Assembly: GCA_022425325.1 (NCBI GenBank) | Contig: JAKMFW010000069.1 | Span: 1-39,467, forward strand | Reading direction: 5' to 3' | From: Acidimicrobiales bacterium | GTDB taxonomy: Bacteria; Actinomycetota; Acidimicrobiia; Acidimicrobiales; Aldehydirespiratoraceae | DNA length: 39,467 nucleotides | Part shown: positions 32,755 to 39,467 of the stretch, in pieces | Numbering within the stretch: the first letter of the stretch is position 1 | How the letters are laid out: the number at the start of each line of letters is the position of its first letter | Program-made: the position numbers and the translations under genes | The notes under the pieces: generated by a model | Told to the model about the DNA's origin: nothing | Databases searched by the model: none | What the model saw: only the letters and a program-made list of their open reading frames with translations

Positions 32755-33305
32755 GCGCAAGCCTCGGTGACGACCACCTGCTCCGCGCTTTCGGCGAGAC
32801 GATCTTCGTACCCGTCGTCGTTGATGTAGTCGTTGTCGTGCTTGACCCGCATGCGGTCGGAGGCGAAGTACCAGCCGTCGTCGGCGAGGCCGTCGAACCC
32901 ATCGACGTCGGGATCCGACTGCACCCACGCGCCGTCGAGCACGACCGGGATGTCGGGCTCGAACAATTCGGCCGGGTCACCGAAGTGCACGATGTCGGCC
33001 GAGACGCCGCCGTGCGTGATCGAGAACGCCACGATCGGCAGATCGTCCTGGAAGCCCTCGACGATCGAGCAACCGATCGGCAGACCCTGGAGGGTGAACC
33101 GTTCGTCGCCGAGTTCGTCGCGGCGTTCGACCGCTTCGTCGGCGTTGTAGAAGAACAGCGAGCCCGACGCGAGATTCCAGACGAGACCGACGACCGCACC
33201 GACCATCACCAGCGCAATCAACGCAGGAACAACCTTGCGCCGACGAGTTCGGGCCGGTCGAGGTTCTCGAGGGGCGAGGGAGTCGTCGGCGACGGTGTCG
33301 CTCAC
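32751..33305 (-). CDS. ccmE: CcmE heme chaperone
   Basis: 184 residues from GTG 33303-33305; the longer frame upstream is ccmD and ccmC read in another frame. One membrane segment at about 25-42, then the periplasmic OB-fold with the heme-attachment motif KHDNDY: H156 and Y160 form the HxxxY pair that binds heme covalently in System I. The GTG overlaps the ccmD stop (GTGA). The archaeal-type Cys variant is not present. Holds heme for CcmF. Confidence 0.93.
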   Translation of the reverse strand: MSDTVADDSLAPREPRPARTRRRKVVPALIALVMVGAVVGLVWNLASGSLFFYNADEAVERRDELGDERFTLQGLPIGCSIVEGFQDDLPIVAFSITHGGVSADIVHFGDPAELFEPDIPVVLDGAWVQSDPDVDGFDGLADDGWYFASDRMRVKHDNDYINDDGYEDRLAESAEQVVVTEACA

Positions 33306-33454
33306 GAGTCGTCCTCCGAGGTCATCCAGCGGCGGCGCTCGACGGGAACGCGGGCAGCCAAGCTCCGGCCGCGAACGGCCAAGCGGAACGCGTAGGTGCC
33401 GAGGGCACCGAGGGTGATGCCCCAGCCGGCGAGCAGGTATCCGAGATGCGTCAC
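33302..33454 (-). CDS. ccmD: CcmD small membrane protein
   Basis: 50 residues: MTHLGYLLAGWGITLGALG, then basic residues and WMTSEDDS at the end. One membrane helix (about 4-24) followed by an Arg-rich cytoplasmic tail is the CcmD layout, and the gene is in the CcmC-CcmE position. GTG 33452-33454 overlaps the ccmC stop and its TGA overlaps the ccmE GTG, both as GTGA. It helps release holo-CcmE from the CcmABC complex. Too short for most callers. Confidence 0.85.
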   Translation of the reverse strand: MTHLGYLLAGWGITLGALGTYAFRLAVRGRSLAARVPVERRRWMTSEDDS

Positions 33455-34206
33455 GATGCACCTCCCGATGCAGCGGCTTCGGCCCGACGGGCAGCAATCG
33501 CCTCGTCGAGGTCACCGTCGCGGAGCTCTCGTTCGAGCCAGGCGATCCGGAACCGGTGCGTCATCGACCAGGTGTAGAAGACGCCCCACACGACAATGCC
33601 GAGAAACATCGTGAAGAGGGTCCAGTCCTCGAGTTTGCCGTCGGTGATCGACGACTGCTGGTGGAGGGTGCGGTCGGCCCACCACTCGACCGACCGGTTG
33701 ATGATCGGGATGTTGATGGCGGCGATGACGCCGACGACGGCCGCCCGGGTCGCAACGGCCGACTCGTCGCCGCCCATCGACCGCACGGCGAGGTAGCCGA
33801 TCATCATCACGAACAGGATCAGGGTCGTGACAAGGCGGACATCGCCCCACTCCCAGTAGGTGTTCCAGGTCGGGCGCCCCCAGATGGAGCCGGTGACGAG
33901 CGTGAGCCCGCAGAAGACGACACCGATCTCGGCCGAACTGTGCGCAACGATGTCCCACCACACGGAACGCTTCCACAGCCACATCACCGAGCCGACGGCG
34001 GTGACGGAGAAGGCGACATAGGTGAGAATCGCCGACGGGACATGCACGAAGATCATGCGCACCGAGTCGGCCATGAGGTCATCCTCGGGGGCGACGAAGA
34101 AGCCGAGCAGGATCATCGTGGCGACGCCGACGAGCACGGCCGCTCCGAGCACTCGAGTGGTGCGGGAACCGGTGTGGGCGGGAAGATCGAGTGGGGGGTT
34201 GGTCAT
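33451..34206 (-). CDS. ccmC: CcmC heme-handling protein
   Basis: 251 residues with six hydrophobic segments. H55 in RMIFVHVPSA and a later His flank the WWD loop IWGRPTWNTYWEWGD (108-122), the heme-binding face of CcmC, which loads heme onto CcmE. Compared with the canonical WGxxWxWWxWD, an extra Gly before the Asp is present (WEWGD). Overlaps ccmB by 4 nt; Ala/Glu-rich C-terminal tail. Confidence 0.94.
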   Translation of the reverse strand: MTNPPLDLPAHTGSRTTRVLGAAVLVGVATMILLGFFVAPEDDLMADSVRMIFVHVPSAILTYVAFSVTAVGSVMWLWKRSVWWDIVAHSSAEIGVVFCGLTLVTGSIWGRPTWNTYWEWGDVRLVTTLILFVMMIGYLAVRSMGGDESAVATRAAVVGVIAAINIPIINRSVEWWADRTLHQQSSITDGKLEDWTLFTMFLGIVVWGVFYTWSMTHRFRIAWLERELRDGDLDEAIAARRAEAAASGGAS

Positions 34207-34871
34207 GTCTCCTCCAAGAGCACGCCGTACGACAATGCTCCCAGGACGACGTTGATGACGCCGAACCCGGCGAGCAGACCCAGCCAGGACCAGCCGTCGA
34301 CAGCCACCGATCCGAGAGCGTCGTCGAACGCCCGAGTCGCACCGATGAGCACCGGGGCCAGCACCGGGAGCAGCAAGATCGGCAGGACCGTCTCACGGGC
34401 TCTCACTCCGGCCACGAGCGCTCCGAGCAGGGTACCGGCCGCCGCGATGCCAACGGTGGCGACCAGGCAAGTCGCGAACACGAGTCCCCACGCCTCAACA
34501 TCGGCGCTGTAGAGCACCACCACCCCGGCCAGAAGCACGACCTCGACGGCGAGCAGCTGCACGGCGACGGCAATCGACTTCCCGACGAATACCGCCGGCG
34601 GTTCGATCCCGGCCAGAAGCAGTGCCCGACGGGCGCCATCGGTGGTCTCGATCGAGGTCGACCGCTGAACGGCAAGGGTCGAGACGAACATGATCGTGAC
34701 CCAGAAGAGGCCTGAGGTCGCCTGCAACAAGACCGGTCGGTTGGCGTCGAGCGCAAAGCCGAACAGCACAAGAACAAGGCCGGCAAAGGGCACGACCTGG
34801 CTGAACGTGACCCGCGAGCGCCACTCGATCTGGAGGTCTTTCGTGGCGACGAGCCAGGCATCACGCAGCAT
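34203..34871 (-). CDS. ccmB: CcmB ABC-transporter membrane subunit
   Basis: 222 residues, six hydrophobic segments, N-terminal LVATKDLQIEWRSRVTFSQVVPFAGLVL as in CcmB (cytoplasmic KDL..E.R). RRALLLAGIEPPAVFVGKS and RARETVLPILLLPVLAPVLIGAT are the family's conserved stretches. With CcmA it forms the ATP-driven complex that releases heme-loaded CcmE from CcmC. Overlaps ccmC by 4 nt and ccmA by 11 nt. Confidence 0.94.
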   Translation of the reverse strand: MLRDAWLVATKDLQIEWRSRVTFSQVVPFAGLVLVLFGFALDANRPVLLQATSGLFWVTIMFVSTLAVQRSTSIETTDGARRALLLAGIEPPAVFVGKSIAVAVQLLAVEVVLLAGVVVLYSADVEAWGLVFATCLVATVGIAAAGTLLGALVAGVRARETVLPILLLPVLAPVLIGATRAFDDALGSVAVDGWSWLGLLAGFGVINVVLGALSYGVLLEET

Positions 34872-35538
34872 CGTGGCCCCCCGGCTCGCGGCTACCTCGT
34901 TCGTCGGAGGTGATGGTGCCGCCCGCGACCGTGAGGTGGCGGGTGGCGAGGTCGAGCGTGCGTTCGAGTTCGTGTGAGGCGAGCATCACGGTGGCGCCCG
35001 CCGAGGCGGCGTCAAGGATGACCTGGTCGATCAGGTCGCGGCCGCCCTGATCGAGACCCGAGTGAGGCTCGTCGAGCAACCAGAGGCGAGGACGGCGAAC
35101 GACCACGGCGGCGAGGGCGGTGCGGCGCCGCTGCCCCGCAGAAAGATTCCGCACCGCAACGTCGCGCAGGCGGTCGGCAACGCCGAGGCGGTCGAGCGCC
35201 GCCGGCACCGCTTCGTCGTCGATACGAGACGCGCGAGCCCAGAAACGCAGGTTCTCTTCGACGGTCAGGTCGTCATAGAGCGCCGTGTCGTGCCCGAGCA
35301 GCCCGACCGACCGCCGCACGGCAGCGCGGTCGGTCACCAGATCGTGGCCCAGCACCTCGGCCCGGCCGGACTCGATCCGTAACAACCCGGCGCAGACCCG
35401 CAGCAGGGTCGACTTGCCGGCGCCGTTGGGCCCCTGGACGAGCACGATCTCGCTCTCGCCGACCTCGAGGTCGGCCCCGGCGAGCGCCGGGAACCGACCG
35501 AGCAGGGCGACGACGCCCTGGAGCGAAACGATGGACAC
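34861..35538 (-). CDS. ccmA: CcmA ABC-transporter ATPase
   Basis: 225 residues from the second of two tandem GTG codons; a -10-like TAGCGT (35545-35550, minus) leaves 6 nt before GTG 35536-35538, whereas the first GTG (35541) would be only 3 nt away. Walker A QGPNGAGKS, signature LSAGQRRR, Walker B LWLLDEPHSGLD and switch His in LASHELER. It drives CcmB-linked release of heme-loaded CcmE. First gene of the ccmABCDEFGHI run, all overlapping or nearly so, and ends with a Gly/Asp tail reaching into ccmB. Confidence 0.93.
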   Translation of the reverse strand: MSIVSLQGVVALLGRFPALAGADLEVGESEIVLVQGPNGAGKSTLLRVCAGLLRIESGRAEVLGHDLVTDRAAVRRSVGLLGHDTALYDDLTVEENLRFWARASRIDDEAVPAALDRLGVADRLRDVAVRNLSAGQRRRTALAAVVVRRPRLWLLDEPHSGLDQGGRDLIDQVILDAASAGATVMLASHELERTLDLATRHLTVAGGTITSDERGSREPGGHDAA

Positions 35539-35633
35539 CACGAAACGCTAGCGCCGCACCGACGGCGGTCCGGCGTGAACAGGGTCGGGTTCTGCCGGTC
35601 GACCGAGCCTGAGCCGGGTCTAGCCTTCGGGGC

Positions 35634-36245
35634 ATGGCCCCCATCCGACTCCTGCTCGCCGCCGTGGCCGTCGCCGCGCTGGCGGTGGCGTGCAGCGACG
35701 ACGACAGCACCGCGGAAGGACGCCAGGATCCAGCTGCTGCTGCCGCCGCCGACCTCGATGCGCAGGCGGCGGCACCGCGCGACGACGTTGATGTCGACGG
35801 GCCGTCAACGAACTCGCCCACGACGACACCGAGCACCACCACGACCACCATCCCCGGCATTGTCGTCAACAAATTCGCGCTCACGATCGACGACTGCTTC
35901 GACCAGCTCGAGGATCTCGCCGCCGGCCGGCCGCGGGAAGTGACCACCAAGATCCCCTGCGACGAACCCCACGACGCCCAGATCTTCAGCCGACTCTCCT
36001 ATCCGGCCGAGCCGGGAGAGCTGTATCCGGGCGACGACATCGTCGAGGACTACGCCCTCGCCGCCTGCTACCTCCGATTCGAAGCCTGGGCCGACGCGAT
36101 CTACGAGACCAGCGCACTCGAGATCCGGGCCTTCACCCCGACACGCGACGACTTCGAGGCGCAGAGTTACCGAGGAATCCAGTGCTTCGTCGAGCGCGAA
36201 GACGGCGACAAACTCGTCGGCACCTCACGCAGCAGCGGGCTCTGA
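35634..36245 (+). CDS. Lipoprotein with septum-formation-like domain
   Basis: 203 residues. Signal peptide with lipobox ALAVAC, lipid-bearing C20. A low-complexity Ala/Asp then Thr/Ser/Pro linker (about 25-75) leads to a septum-formation-like domain (PF13845 type): DCFDQLED, VTTKIPCDEPHDAQIF, LAACYLRFEAWADA and RGIQCFVER, with paired cysteines. Such actinobacterial proteins sit outside the membrane and are loosely linked to division; function uncertain. A -10-like TAGCCT (35621-35626) ends 7 nt before ATG, so the mRNA is probably leaderless. Divergent from ccmA. Confidence 0.8.
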   Translation: MAPIRLLLAAVAVAALAVACSDDDSTAEGRQDPAAAAAADLDAQAAAPRDDVDVDGPSTNSPTTTPSTTTTTIPGIVVNKFALTIDDCFDQLEDLAAGRPREVTTKIPCDEPHDAQIFSRLSYPAEPGELYPGDDIVEDYALAACYLRFEAWADAIYETSALEIRAFTPTRDDFEAQSYRGIQCFVEREDGDKLVGTSRSSGL

Positions 36246-36317
36246 GTCCTCGCCAGAGGGTCCACACCGGCGCCGAGGCCGCCGATTACCGTCACGTCTG
36301 GTCGGCGGGCATGACCA

Positions 36318-36330
36318 GGAGGATTCCTCC
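36318..36330 (+). promoter_or_regulatory. Shine-Dalgarno within a hairpin before the DUF5317-like gene
   Basis: GGAGG-ATT-CCTCC directly precedes ATG 36331. The Shine-Dalgarno GGAGG is base-paired with CCTCC, which would hide the ribosome site if the hairpin forms. Confidence 0.45.
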
Positions 36331-37182
36331 ATGGCGTTCGCGCCCTTGGTTCTGGCCATCGTCATCGGCGCCATCGTCGGCGTCTGTCGCGGCGGGCACG
36401 TCGCCGCGCTCTCCGGCGTTCGTTTCGTCTCGCTGTCGCTCGTCGTGATGGCGGTTATCAGCAGCGTCGCAGTCGAGCATCTCGACCTCCCCGCTCCGGG
36501 CTGGATTGCGCTCGGATCCCTCGTGATGGCCCTGGCCTTCGCCTTCCGCAACATCCGACTCGCCGGCATGGCGGTGGTGAGCGTCGGCATCATCGCCAAC
36601 CTCGTACCGATCGTGTTGAACGGCGCGACGCCCGTCCGGCCGGAGGCACTCGTCGAGGCGGGCATGGTCGACGCCGCCGACCTCGACCGCGTGACCTTGT
36701 CCGGCCCCTACGAGTTGAGCGATGCCGACACCTCGCTTGCCTCGTTGGGTGACACGATCCCCCTGTCGTTCGCCAAGCAGGTCGTGTCGTTCGGCGACCT
36801 CATCATTCTCGTCGGCATCGCCGACGTTCTCGCCAACCTCCTGGCCCGGCGTCGACAACCGGCCGTTCCGCTCAGCGCGCTTGCGAGTCTCGAGGCCTTC
36901 GGGTGGCACGAGGCGGAGGAAGCCTCGGGCTCGATCGTCGAGCTGCGTGCGGAGATGCGCAGCCTCTACCCCGACGACGAAGGCGAGGTCGTGCGGGTCT
37001 TCGCCAACACGAGTGCGAGACCGGTCCAGGACTGCGGGGTCGCCCCGCCTCCGGCGGCCGAATCGCCATCCCAGTACTCGGCGAACCCTGAGCGCACCGC
37101 TCCGACGATCGTTCGTCCCCGCAACTCCTCCCCAACCTCCGTCTCGGCCGGTCCGCGATCGAGGGCCCTCCAGAGCAGGTAG
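36331..37182 (+). CDS. DUF5317-like membrane protein with an anomalous C-terminal tail
   Basis: 283 codons. Four or five hydrophobic segments in the first 165 residues (LVLAIVIGAIVGVCRGG, FVSLSLVVMAVISS, WIALGSLVMALAFAF, MAVVSVGIIANLVPIVLNG, VSFGDLIILVGIADVLANLLARRR) fit the DUF5317 family of unknown function; the conserved GxxRGG and FGDxxxxxG elements are visible. From about residue 212 the frame runs antisense through the conserved end of the glycoside hydrolase gene, and the sequence turns Pro/Ser-rich. The family core seems complete before that, so the real protein may end earlier or the tail may be a read-through or sequence error. Confidence 0.65.
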   Translation: MAFAPLVLAIVIGAIVGVCRGGHVAALSGVRFVSLSLVVMAVISSVAVEHLDLPAPGWIALGSLVMALAFAFRNIRLAGMAVVSVGIIANLVPIVLNGATPVRPEALVEAGMVDAADLDRVTLSGPYELSDADTSLASLGDTIPLSFAKQVVSFGDLIILVGIADVLANLLARRRQPAVPLSALASLEAFGWHEAEEASGSIVELRAEMRSLYPDDEGEVVRVFANTSARPVQDCGVAPPPAAESPSQYSANPERTAPTIVRPRNSSPTSVSAGPRSRALQSR

Positions 37183-38171
37183 GCCAACTGGGGCCACACC
37201 GGCCCCCGCCAGTAGGACGACGGGTCGTACATCGGCTCGGACGGATGAACGCCGCGGGGTCCGAACGCGCCGCCGTGATCGGCCGAGTCGGCGAGTGAGG
37301 CGACCGCTGCAGCCCGTTGGTCCGTGTCGTCGACCACGAGCAGGGCACACAGCGGGTCGGCCGTGCGAATCCGGCCCGACGTCGACGAGCCGGGACCGGC
37401 GTCGACCCAGGTCGCAAGGTCGGCATCCCAGCGATCTTCGATCAGTGGGACCAACGCATCGACGTCGGCGAGCAGTTCGTCGTCACCGGTGACCGAGGCC
37501 AGCTCACGGGCGTTCCACACCGTGAGGGCGTTGAAGCTCACGGAGGCGGCACCGAACGCCGGATTAGCGAGTGGACCGCCGGTCGGACCGAACTCGATCG
37601 ACGCGAGAAGAGCGATCTTGTGTCGACGCCACACGTCGAGATCGAAGCCGACGCCCGGGCAGTAGTGATCCCAACGGGGCGAGTCGTCGCAGCCGGTCTC
37701 CCATGGGTGTACCACGGTGATCAGGCCCGACTCCGGGTCGCGAGCCCGGTCACGCACCAAGAACCGGAGGCCAGCGTGGGCTCGCTCGGCGAGTTCGTCG
37801 GGCACGTCGATCCCCCGGCGGCGGAGTTCGGCGACCGCATGGCCGTACATCGGCGGCTGAGTGATCGAGGAGCTTCCTGCCCTTCCCCAGAGGTCAACCG
37901 GCACCTGCGGATCGAGTTGGTAGCCCATGTGGGGAACGAAGCCGGCGCCGTCCTGGAGTTCGAGGACGCACCCGAGCTCGGCCACCGCCCGGTCAGGCCG
38001 GTCGAGGTCGGCCCAGATCAGGGCGTGGAAACAAGAATCCCAGAGCCACAACCAGGGGTACACCTCCGTGTTCGGCGCGGTGTAGCCGTGGCCGACCCAG
38101 GCGTCGTCCATCAGGCGTCCGACCGCCGACGTGATCGTCTCGATCGTGGTGTCGCTCTCCGGATCGGGCAT
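36966..38171 (-). CDS. MGH1-like/amylo-alpha-1,6-glucosidase-type glycoside hydrolase
   Basis: 401 residues from ATG 38169-38171; an alternative start is Met at 38111 (MDDAWVGHGY). (Alpha/alpha)6 barrel glycosidase resembling GH63-type glucosyl- and mannosylglycerate hydrolases: YPWLWLWDSCFHALIW near the start, GFVPHMGYQ, SSITQPPMYG, WETGCDDSPRWD (carboxylates) and SSYWRGPVWPQLAYLLW. The end keeps AEYWDGDSAAGG and WTGLALVLAK, so this frame is real where it overlaps the membrane protein on the other strand. No signal peptide, so cytoplasmic turnover of a glucosylated small molecule is plausible; substrate uncertain. Divergent from a glycosyltransferase, with start codons only about 10 bp apart. 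Confidence 0.85.
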   Translation of the reverse strand: MPDPESDTTIETITSAVGRLMDDAWVGHGYTAPNTEVYPWLWLWDSCFHALIWADLDRPDRAVAELGCVLELQDGAGFVPHMGYQLDPQVPVDLWGRAGSSSITQPPMYGHAVAELRRRGIDVPDELAERAHAGLRFLVRDRARDPESGLITVVHPWETGCDDSPRWDHYCPGVGFDLDVWRRHKIALLASIEFGPTGGPLANPAFGAASVSFNALTVWNARELASVTGDDELLADVDALVPLIEDRWDADLATWVDAGPGSSTSGRIRTADPLCALLVVDDTDQRAAAVASLADSADHGGAFGPRGVHPSEPMYDPSSYWRGPVWPQLAYLLWRALDRGPAETEVGEELRGRTIVGAVRSGFAEYWDGDSAAGGGATPQSWTGLALVLAKTRTTSPSSSG

Positions 38172-38181
38172 GGTGGACGAC

Positions 38182-39213
38182 ATGGCCGTCTGCGCTTTCG
38201 TGTCGTTCCGACTGGGTCTCACCGACGGAGTGTCGGTTGTGACCGGGCACTGGCAGCGCGCCGTCGAGTCGATGGGCTTCAACACGGTGACGGTCGCCGG
38301 TGAGGGTCCGGTCGATCGGACCGTAGCCGGACTCGAGTTGGCTGCGACCAACCCTCCCGACCTGGCCGAGCTGCGCGCCGCCCTCGCCGATGCCGATCTG
38401 ATCGTCGTCGAGAACCTCTGCACCATCCCGCTCAACCTGCCCGCCGCCCAGGCAGTCGGCGAGATCTGTACCGGCCGACCGACGGTGATGCATCACCATG
38501 ATCCACCCTGGCAGCGGGTCCACTTCGCCCACATCACCGAGCTCCCGATCCAGGATCCGGCCTGGCGTCACGTCACGATCAACGACCTCACCCGCGATCA
38601 GTTCCGGGACCGCGGCATCGACGCGATACGGATCTACAACGGCTTCCCCACCGAAACCCGCCCCGGTACCTCCCCCGAGCTGCGGGCGATGCTCGACATC
38701 GCCCCCGACGAGGTCGTCCTTGCGCATCCCGTTCGGGCCATCGAACGCAAAGATGTCCCGCGAGCCATCGCGATCGCCGAGGAACTCGACGCGACCTACT
38801 GGCTCTGGGGGCCTGCCGAAGACGGCTATGGCGACGAACTCAGCCGGATACTCGACCGGGCCCGTTGTCGCGTGGTGCACCGAGCGCCCGACGTCGACCC
38901 GATCGACCTGTACCGCGCAGCGAACGCCGTGCTCTTCCCCTCGACCTGGGAGGGCTTCGGCAACCCCCCGGTCGAGGCGGCCATGCACGACCTTCCCGCC
39001 GCCGTCGGCCCGTACCCCGTCGCCGATGAACTCCGCCGACTGGGCTTCCACTGGTTCCCGACCGACGACGCCGGCCCACTCGGCCGATTCCTTGCCGACC
39101 CCGACCCTGCGATCCTCGCCCACAATCGGGATGTCGCCCGCACACATCTTTCGCTCGAGTCGATGACCGAGGCCCTTCGGGCGCTGTTCGACGAGGCGGG
39201 CTGGATACCGTAG
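38182..39213 (+). CDS. GT4-family glycosyltransferase
   Basis: 343 residues from ATG 38182 (an alternative start is 38170). GT-B fold: N-terminal AVCAFVSFRLGLTDGVSVVTGHW, a VMHHHDPPWQRVHFAHI middle and the C-terminal donor site with VRAIERKDVPRAIAIAEEL, LWGPAEDGYGDEL, and the EX7E motif in FPSTWEGFGNPPVEAAM. Retaining transferase, probably using a nucleotide sugar; acceptor unknown. Pairing with a divergent glycosidase suggests synthesis and breakdown of one glycoside (inference). Confidence 0.86.
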   Translation: MAVCAFVSFRLGLTDGVSVVTGHWQRAVESMGFNTVTVAGEGPVDRTVAGLELAATNPPDLAELRAALADADLIVVENLCTIPLNLPAAQAVGEICTGRPTVMHHHDPPWQRVHFAHITELPIQDPAWRHVTINDLTRDQFRDRGIDAIRIYNGFPTETRPGTSPELRAMLDIAPDEVVLAHPVRAIERKDVPRAIAIAEELDATYWLWGPAEDGYGDELSRILDRARCRVVHRAPDVDPIDLYRAANAVLFPSTWEGFGNPPVEAAMHDLPAAVGPYPVADELRRLGFHWFPTDDAGPLGRFLADPDPAILAHNRDVARTHLSLESMTEALRALFDEAGWIP

Positions 39214-39219
39214 GTCGCC

Positions 39220-39467
39220 ATGGCGACCAGCCCCCGTGACCCGGTCCTCGAGCAGCGAGCCCGTGCCAGCCGCCTCGCCGACCTCGGACAGCGGATCGGC
39301 TACGGCCTCTTCGGTGTCGCCTTGATCGTGTTTTTCGTCGGCCTGATCGGCGACTTCACGGGCAGCATCTCCACGGCGATCATCGTGTGCGTCGTCATCG
39401 GTTCGATCGTGTTGGCCCCAGCAATCGTGGTCTCCTACGCCGTGAAGGCCGCAGTGCGCGACGACCT
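39220..39467 (+). CDS. Small membrane protein, N-terminal part
   Basis: ATG 39220 lies 6 nt after the glycosyltransferase stop and the frame stays open to the window end (82 codons visible). After a charged N-terminus (MATSPRDPVLEQRARASRLADLG) come two hydrophobic segments (about 28-46 and 51-72) and then AVKAAVRDD. Probably co-transcribed with the glycosyltransferase. Family not recognised. Confidence 0.6.
   Translation, partial: MATSPRDPVLEQRARASRLADLGQRIGYGLFGVALIVFFVGLIGDFTGSISTAIIVCVVIGSIVLAPAIVVSYAVKAAVRDD

Noticed and set aside
35542-35633. Gene in the ccmA-lipoprotein gap
   Set aside because: Only 92 bp, holding the two divergent -10 boxes; no frame of interest.

Overview
The window is GC-rich and densely coded (no gene-free stretch exceeds 300 bases; the longest are 17719-17985 and 21575-21781). 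WhiB, DUF3107, DUF3090, a SCO1664-type protein, an MSMEG_4193-type phosphomutase and a PdtaS-like kinase place it in the Actinomycetota. A complete System I cytochrome c maturation cluster and the divergence of the house-keeping proteins suggest a deep lineage such as Acidimicrobiia; that placement is inference. There are no mobile elements, CRISPR arrays or rRNA.

Layout. 1-8974 (minus strand): argS, lysA, a nucleotidyltransferase-like gene, hom, thrC, rho, rpmE and a partial unknown gene. This follows the actinobacterial argS-lysA-hom-thrC-thrB-rho-rpmE-prfA order, but thrB is missing and one gene is inserted. 9058-13318 (plus): tRNA-Arg(CCG), an inositol-monophosphatase-family enzyme, a PanE-like reductase, an FrhB-like iron-sulfur/F420 protein, a mycothiol-dependent nitroreductase (Rv2466c family) and a hotdog thioesterase. 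13346-15800 (minus): class V aminotransferase-fold protein, lipoprotein, family 5 uracil-DNA glycosylase. 15826-17718 (plus): phosphomutase, DUF3090 and SCO1664 trio. 17986-19749 (minus): etfBA. Then a lipid kinase, a glycerophosphodiesterase, whiB1, and the minus-strand mrp-DUF3107-pdtaS group with a SufR-like regulator divergent from mrp. 26453-35541 (minus): ccmABCDEFGHI followed by a large secreted YceI-cytochrome c-copper monooxygenase fusion. 35634-39467: a septum-formation-type lipoprotein, a DUF5317-like membrane protein, a glycoside hydrolase, a glycosyltransferase and a partial membrane protein.

Main discovery. The Rv2466c-family gene at 12306-12926 has an in-frame TGA exactly where the first cysteine of the CPWC active site should be. 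Directly downstream is an 8-9 bp stem with a GUU apical loop, 22 nt after the TGA, matching bacterial SECIS geometry. I read it as a selenoprotein with a U-P-W-C active site. Gene callers would split or truncate it.

Other points: the three-domain monooxygenase fusion next to its probable heme-attachment machinery; a cysteine-bearing SufR-like regulator whose start overlaps a palindrome shared with the mrp promoter; and at least twelve genes with a TANNNT -10 box 6-9 nt before the start codon, implying widespread leaderless transcription.
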